The notes below the pieces were generated by a model. That model made no database searches. It saw nothing but the letters and a program-made list of their open reading frames with translations, and was not told where the DNA came from. The position numbers and the translations under genes were made by a program. 8,513 nt of DNA, taken from Clostridiales bacterium. Its GTDB lineage: Bacteria; Bacillota; Clostridia; Oscillospirales; Oscillospiraceae. The stretch covers positions 1 through 8,513 of the forward strand of contig JAJQAS010000222.1 of assembly GCA_021203685.1 (NCBI GenBank), written 5' to 3'. Of the stretch, positions 5,722 through 8,513 are shown piece after piece; within the stretch, counting starts at the first letter, position 1, and the number at the start of each line of letters is the position of its first letter.

Positions 5722-6597
5722 ATGAAAAAAGCAACTGCTCTGCTGGTCTGTCTGGCACTGGCCCTGGTGCTGACCGCCTGCGGCGGCAGCGCGGGGGACA
5801 GCGCAGAAGAGAGCACAGATTATGAAATCATCATTGAGGACGCCAGCTTGGAGGAAGTCGAGGAGGAGGAGGACGACGCCGACGCGGTGCTGGAGGTGGA
5901 AGCCCCGGAGGTGGACGCCCAGGGGGCCTATCTGGTGCTGGACGCCTTCGACGCTTACGACTGGCCCTATTCCTTCGTCACTGACGAGGCGGGGACCTAC
6001 ACCTTCACTGCCACCAACGCCGAAGGCTATGAAGACATCACCTGGAGCATCTACCTCTTTGACGAGGAGGTGGAGGACATCGAGGAGGGCGAGGTCCCGG
6101 CTCTCACCGGCGACGGCTCTGTCGAACTGGCGGCGGGGCAGTACGTCTACTGTGAATGTTCCTACAGCAACGCCACCCAGGACCAGGCGGTCTCCGGAGC
6201 CAGCACCCTGGTCATCACCTTCGAGGCCGATGAAGCGCAGCAGGCCGACACCACCACCGTGACCATCGACGCCGCCGAAGCCTACGACAGCGGCGCGTTC
6301 TCCTTCCGGGCCTCCCAGTCGGGGACCTATCAGGCGATTAGCGTCACCGCGGAGGGCTTCTCCCCCAACGATGTGGGCTGCGACGAGGAGGAAGTGGAGT
6401 GGACGTTCTACGTGCTGGACGAACCCTTCGACGACGCCGTCCGCTACCTGCCCCAGGCGTGCGACAGCGTACTGGAGGGAGACGGCAGCTTCGAGGTGGA
6501 ACAGGGGCAGTACGTCTACTGTATGTGCAACATCAGCGCCTTCACCGCCGACGAGATGCCGGAGGGGAATAATACCCTGACTTTAACGCTGGAATAA
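5722..6597 (+). CDS. Acidic lipoprotein with two internal repeat domains, function unknown
   Basis: I do not recognise a named family. The 291 residues open with a lipoprotein signal peptide: MKK, a hydrophobic stretch and lipobox LTAC with Cys20, so the mature protein should be lipid-anchored outside the membrane. A Ser/Glu/Asp linker with EEVEEEEDDADA follows (about 27-66). Two similar domains come next, at about 69-168 and 178-291. Each starts with a strand ending in D-A-x-x-A-Y-D, then G-T-Y-x-x-x-x-T-A-E-G-x, W-(S/T)-(I/F)-Y-x-(F/L)-D-E, and a GDGS-x-E-(L/V)-x-x-GQYVYC-x-C block (139-146 and 262-269), and each closes with a beta strand (TLVITFE, TLTLTLE). The pattern suggests two beta-sandwich domains with paired Cys. 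The protein is strongly acidic. AAGGAGG ten bases upstream supports the start. A role in binding cations or cell-surface material is only a guess. Confidence 0.85.
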   Translation: MKKATALLVCLALALVLTACGGSAGDSAEESTDYEIIIEDASLEEVEEEEDDADAVLEVEAPEVDAQGAYLVLDAFDAYDWPYSFVTDEAGTYTFTATNAEGYEDITWSIYLFDEEVEDIEEGEVPALTGDGSVELAAGQYVYCECSYSNATQDQAVSGASTLVITFEADEAQQADTTTVTIDAAEAYDSGAFSFRASQSGTYQAISVTAEGFSPNDVGCDEEEVEWTFYVLDEPFDDAVRYLPQACDSVLEGDGSFEVEQGQYVYCMCNISAFTADEMPEGNNTLTLTLE

Positions 6598-6604
6598 ACG
6601 CAAA

Positions 6605-6650
6605 AACAGCACCCGGAACCAGGTGAAACGGCCTGAATCCGGGTGCTGTT
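6605..6650. terminator. Bidirectional terminator between convergent genes
   Basis: AACAGCACCCGGA (6605-6617) pairs perfectly with 6638-6650 over 13 bp, and an inner CAGG/CCTG pair (6620-6623, 6632-6635) extends the stem. It begins eight bases after the lipoprotein stop and ends five bases before the transporter stop, so it can serve both. T-runs are short: TTGCGTTC on the + strand and TTTTT on the - strand. Confidence 0.85.
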
Positions 6651-6654
6651 GCGT

Positions 6655-7416
6655 TCACGCCACAAACTCCCAACAAATTTTTACGAAAAACAGGGTCAGC
6701 ACCGCCAGCATCAGCGGCTTCACCGCCCTCGCGCCGCCCTTGTCGAAGCAGCGGGTGCCGATGTAGTTCCCCGCCAGGCTGAACAGCCCCGCCGCCAGGC
6801 CCAGGACGAAGATCACCTTGCCGTTCATCACGTAGACCGCCAGGGCGGTCAGGTTGGTGGTCAGGTTGATGACTTTTGCCACGCCGTTGGCGGAGCGGAG
6901 GTCCATGTGGGCCACGGCAGTCAGCAGCAGAATGAGGAAGGTGCCCGTCCCCGGCCCGTAAAAGCCGTCATAGGCCCCGATGACCATCGCCGCCGCCATG
7001 CTCAGCGCCGTGGTTTTCCACAGACCGAAGGGTTCCTTCTGCACCTCCAGCGTCTTGCACCGGAACACGTAAAAGGCGGTCAGCGGCAGGATGAACAGCA
7101 TGAGGACCCGGAAAAAGCCGTCGCTGATGAGCAGCGCCAAATTCGCCCCGGCGCTGGAGCCGATGAGGGCGCAGACCACGCACAGCCCCGCCTGCCGCCA
7201 GGGGATGTAGCCGCTGCGGGAAAACCGCCAGGTGGTCAGGGCGGTGCCCATGCCGGAGCTAAGCTTGTTGGTGCCGATGGCCATATGCACTGGCAGCCCG
7301 GCGATGAGGTAGGCGGGCAGGGAGATGAGGCCGCCGCCTCCGGCCACCGCGTCCACAAACCCCGCCAGGAAAATCAGGGGGCAGACGATGAAAAATTGCA
7401 GCGCTGTGATGTCCAT
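6655..7416 (-). CDS. TSUP (TauE/SafE, DUF81) family membrane transporter
   Basis: The family exports or imports small organic and sulfur-containing anions such as sulfite and sulfoacetate. The substrate here is unknown. The 253 residues are mostly hydrophobic, with about seven to eight membrane segments arranged as two related halves, as is usual for TSUP proteins. The first half has the signature AGFVDAVAGGGGLISLPAYL (18-37) and GTNKLSSGMGT (48-58). The second has GAYDGFYGPGTGTFLIL (147-163) and NGVAKVINLTTNL (177-189). The start at ATG 7416 is preferred because GGAGGT (7421-7426 on the - strand) lies just upstream and MDITALQFFI leads into the first membrane segment. A TTG 24 bases further out lies inside a tandem repeat and lacks its own site. 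The flavin-reductase-like gene lies 110 bases upstream on the same strand, so joint transcription is possible. Confidence 0.9.
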   Translation of the reverse strand: MDITALQFFIVCPLIFLAGFVDAVAGGGGLISLPAYLIAGLPVHMAIGTNKLSSGMGTALTTWRFSRSGYIPWRQAGLCVVCALIGSSAGANLALLISDGFFRVLMLFILPLTAFYVFRCKTLEVQKEPFGLWKTTALSMAAAMVIGAYDGFYGPGTGTFLILLLTAVAHMDLRSANGVAKVINLTTNLTALAVYVMNGKVIFVLGLAAGLFSLAGNYIGTRCFDKGGARAVKPLMLAVLTLFFVKICWEFVA

Positions 7417-7431
7417 AGAGACCTCCGAATC

Positions 7432-7466
7432 AATCAGCAATTAGCAATTAGCAATGTGCAATCAGG
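7432..7466. repeat. Five tandem heptamers before the TSUP gene
   Basis: Five 7-base units lie head to tail: AATCAGC (7432-7438), two exact AATTAGC units (7439-7452), AATGTGC (7453-7459) and AATCAGG (7460-7466). They are AT-rich and sit just upstream of the TSUP ribosome binding site, where promoter elements would be expected. The phasing resembles the GCTAACG/GCTAACA units at 4641-4654. Confidence 0.8.
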
Positions 7467-7478
7467 GGGAAACGGACG

Positions 7479-7511
7479 CTCTGCCGTCGCCTTGCGGCGA
7501 GGGGCGCAGAG
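7479..7511. repeat. GC-rich hairpin beside the heptamer repeat
   Basis: CTCTGC (7479-7484) pairs with GCAGAG (7506-7511), and inside it TCGCC (7487-7491) pairs with GGCGA (7496-7500) around a TTGC loop. It lies after the flavin-reductase stop, but no T-run follows on either strand, so it is a poor terminator. With the heptamers it may form one composite intergenic repeat. Confidence 0.55.
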
Positions 7512-7526
7512 GGAAAAAGCAGACAA

Positions 7527-8090
7527 TTATTTTAGGTTCAGTCCATCGTGAAATGCTTCGCCTACCCGCTCAGTTACCTTATAATACCCGTGGGTGTAGG
7601 GGTCGAAGGCGATGGCGGCCACCTTTTCGATGTCTACCCGATCCCCGTCCAGCACGGATTCGTCTGCCAGGGTGTTGACCACCTTACCGATGACCCCGCA
7701 GCCGTATTCGCCGGACTGGTACTCGATGAACTCACACTCCATACACAGGGGGAACTCGTTGATGACCGGCGCATCCACCCGGCCCGACTTCCGGGCGGTC
7801 AGGCCGCTTTTGGCGAACTTGTCCGGGGTGTCGTTGCCGGAGACTACGCCGAAGTAATCCGCCTCGGTCACGTGGGCGGCGTCGGCGATGCTGACGGTGA
7901 AGGCATTCCGGGCCTTGATGTTCTGTACCGTCTTGTGAGGCTCCGACAGCTTGAGAATGACCTGATTTCGGGTGCGCATAGTCCCCCAGGCGGCGTTCAT
8001 CACGTTGACACTGCCGTCCTCGTTGTAGGTGGCGATCATCAGCACCGGCATGGGGAAGATGGCTTCTGTGGCTTTGATGTCCTTTTTCAT
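7527..8090 (-). CDS. Flavin reductase-like FMN-binding protein
   Basis: This is a 187-residue cytoplasmic protein of the flavin-reductase-like (flavoredoxin type) FMN-binding split-barrel family. Members bind FMN and pass electrons between NAD(P)H or ferredoxin and small acceptors. The start matches the family: a Pro-Met-Pro-Val opening (13-16), IATYNEDGSVNVMNAAWGT (19-37) lining the flavin site, then SEPHKTVQNI (49-58) and AFTVSI (63-68). ADYFGVVSGNDTPDKFAKSGL (77-97) is also typical of this group. The acceptor is not predictable. AAGGAGGT (8098-8105, - strand) lies seven bases before the ATG. The gene is divergent from an HxlR regulator across a shared palindromic promoter region, so HxlR control is likely. 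The TSUP gene follows 110 bases downstream. Confidence 0.9.
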   Translation of the reverse strand: MKKDIKATEAIFPMPVLMIATYNEDGSVNVMNAAWGTMRTRNQVILKLSEPHKTVQNIKARNAFTVSIADAAHVTEADYFGVVSGNDTPDKFAKSGLTARKSGRVDAPVINEFPLCMECEFIEYQSGEYGCGVIGKVVNTLADESVLDGDRVDIEKVAAIAFDPYTHGYYKVTERVGEAFHDGLNLK

Positions 8091-8103
8091 GGAAAAGACC
8101 TCC

Positions 8104-8132
8104 TTGTGTTTTGTCTGCGCCTATGCTATCAT
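8104..8132 (+). promoter_or_regulatory. Candidate promoter of the HxlR gene
   Basis: TTGTGT (8104-8109) is followed after 17 bp by TATCAT (8127-8132), with TGC before it giving an extended -10. The -35 match is weak (three of six). Transcription would begin near 8139, leaving a leader of about 52 bases that contains the repeats at 8150-8189. Confidence 0.5.
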
Positions 8133-8137
8133 AGCAT
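8123..8137. promoter_or_regulatory. 15-bp palindrome, likely operator over both promoters
   Basis: ATGCTAT, one C, then ATAGCAT form a perfect 7+1+7 palindrome. Each strand reads TGCTATSAT (S is C on +, G on -), an extended -10 for that direction. A dimeric regulator bound here, plausibly the HxlR protein, would block both genes. Confidence 0.6.
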
Positions 8138-8151
8138 CAGGAAAAACGCAA
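8123..8151 (-). promoter_or_regulatory. Candidate promoter of the flavin reductase gene
   Basis: On the - strand TTGCGT (8146-8151) is followed after 17 bp by TAGCAT (8123-8128), itself preceded by TGA. A second reading is the extended -10 TGC-TATGAT (hexamer at 8128-8133), which has no good -35. Either reading lies on the central palindrome and overlaps the HxlR promoter. Confidence 0.45.
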
Positions 8152-8189
8152 GTACCCACATTTTTGTAAGGTACTTACCGGGAGGTAAG
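8150..8189. promoter_or_regulatory. Nested GTAAG/GTACTT inverted repeats in the HxlR leader
   Basis: AAGTAC (8150-8155) and GTACTT (8171-8176) are inverted copies with centres 21 bp apart, two helical turns, as expected for a winged-helix dimer site. CTTAC (8174-8178) can pair either with GTAAG before it (8166-8170) or, as CTTACC (8174-8179), with GGTAAG after it (8184-8189). The latter pairing would overlap the GGGAGG ribosome binding site (8180-8185) of the HxlR gene. Confidence 0.5.
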
Positions 8190-8190
8190 C

Positions 8191-8513
8191 ATGGAACAGA
8201 AGAACATCGAGACCGCCGACTTTGCCGAAACCGGCTACAGCTACACCCTGTCGCTGATCTCCGGCAAGTACAAGCCCGTGATTTTGTACTGCCTGATGGA
8301 ATACGAGCCGGTGCGGTTCAACCAAATGCGGCGGTATCTGAAAAACGTGGCGGACAAGACCTTGAGCCAGAATCTGAAAGAGCTGGAGGCCGACGGCCTC
8401 ATCCGCCGCCGGGAGTACCCGCAGATACCCCCCAAAGTGGAGTATTCCCTCACGGAGCGGGGCCACTCGCTGATGAATGTCTTAGACCAGCTCTGTGTCT
8501 GGGGCAACGAAAA
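8191..8513 (+). CDS. HxlR-family winged-helix regulator, 3' end cut off
   Basis: This is a MarR-like DNA-binding regulator of the HxlR group (Pfam HxlR), usually a dimer. The 107 visible residues cover nearly the whole domain: LISGKYKPVILYCL (22-35), the RFNQMRRYL helix, KTLSQNLKELEADGLIRRREY (recognition helix into the wing), PPKVEYSLTERG, and the start of the C-terminal dimer helix (LDQLCVWGN). It runs off the window at 8513, probably only a few residues to about 20 short. The conserved N-terminal Cys-Pro of this family, used for redox or electrophile sensing in members such as YodB and HypR, is absent; Tyr16-Ser17 stands there and the first Cys is 34. GGGAGG five bases upstream sets the start. 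The target is probably the divergent flavin-reductase gene and itself. Confidence 0.92.
   Translation, partial: MEQKNIETADFAETGYSYTLSLISGKYKPVILYCLMEYEPVRFNQMRRYLKNVADKTLSQNLKELEADGLIRRREYPQIPPKVEYSLTERGHSLMNVLDQLCVWGNE

Noticed and set aside
7417..7440. TTG start adding eight residues to the TSUP protein
   Set aside because: It lies inside the heptamer array, lacks a ribosome binding site, and ATG 7416 has GGAGGT just upstream.

Overview
This is an 8.5 kb chromosomal stretch that looks like a GC-rich member of the Clostridia, most probably Oscillospiraceae (Flavonifractor/Lawsonibacter-like). That placement is inference. It rests on strong AGGAGG-type ribosome binding sites, Firmicutes-type housekeeping promoters, a murA-divIB/ftsQ-ftsZ order typical of clostridial division and cell-wall clusters, and GC-rich genes separated by AT-richer gaps. 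No phage, plasmid, CRISPR or transposase genes are visible.

Left part (1-3301, all +): the end of a division/cell-wall cluster. It holds a MurA cut by the window edge, a short-spaced DivIB/FtsQ-like protein, and FtsZ behind its own good sigma-A promoter (TTGACC, 17 bp, TAAAAT). Middle part: a 191-base leader with long-range pairing precedes a small single-domain cupin (3493-3840). A perfect 26-base palindrome that looks like a terminator follows, then a NUDIX hydrolase of the CoA-pyrophosphatase type (3904-4503) that has no visible ribosome binding site. This gene converges on a ketopantoate-reductase-family gene (4649-5560, -). The 145-base gap between them is framed by a 13-bp inverted repeat that runs into the stop codons of both genes.

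Right part: divergent from the reductase is an acidic lipoprotein with two internal repeat domains (5722-6597, +), each gene having its own promoter. The lipoprotein converges on a TSUP/TauE-type membrane transporter (6655-7416, -) across a strong bidirectional hairpin. Upstream of the transporter on the same strand lies a flavin-reductase-like FMN protein (7527-8090, -), with a tandem heptamer repeat and a hairpin in between. The flavin protein is divergent from an HxlR-family regulator (8191 to the window end, +). Their shared 100-base control region holds a 15-bp palindrome that is itself two face-to-face extended -10 elements.

No clearly new multigene system is visible. The leads most worth checking are the structured cupin leader, the symmetric hxlR/flavin-reductase promoter with an SD-masking repeat, the inverted-repeat element that supplies stop codons, and the duplicated acidic lipoprotein.
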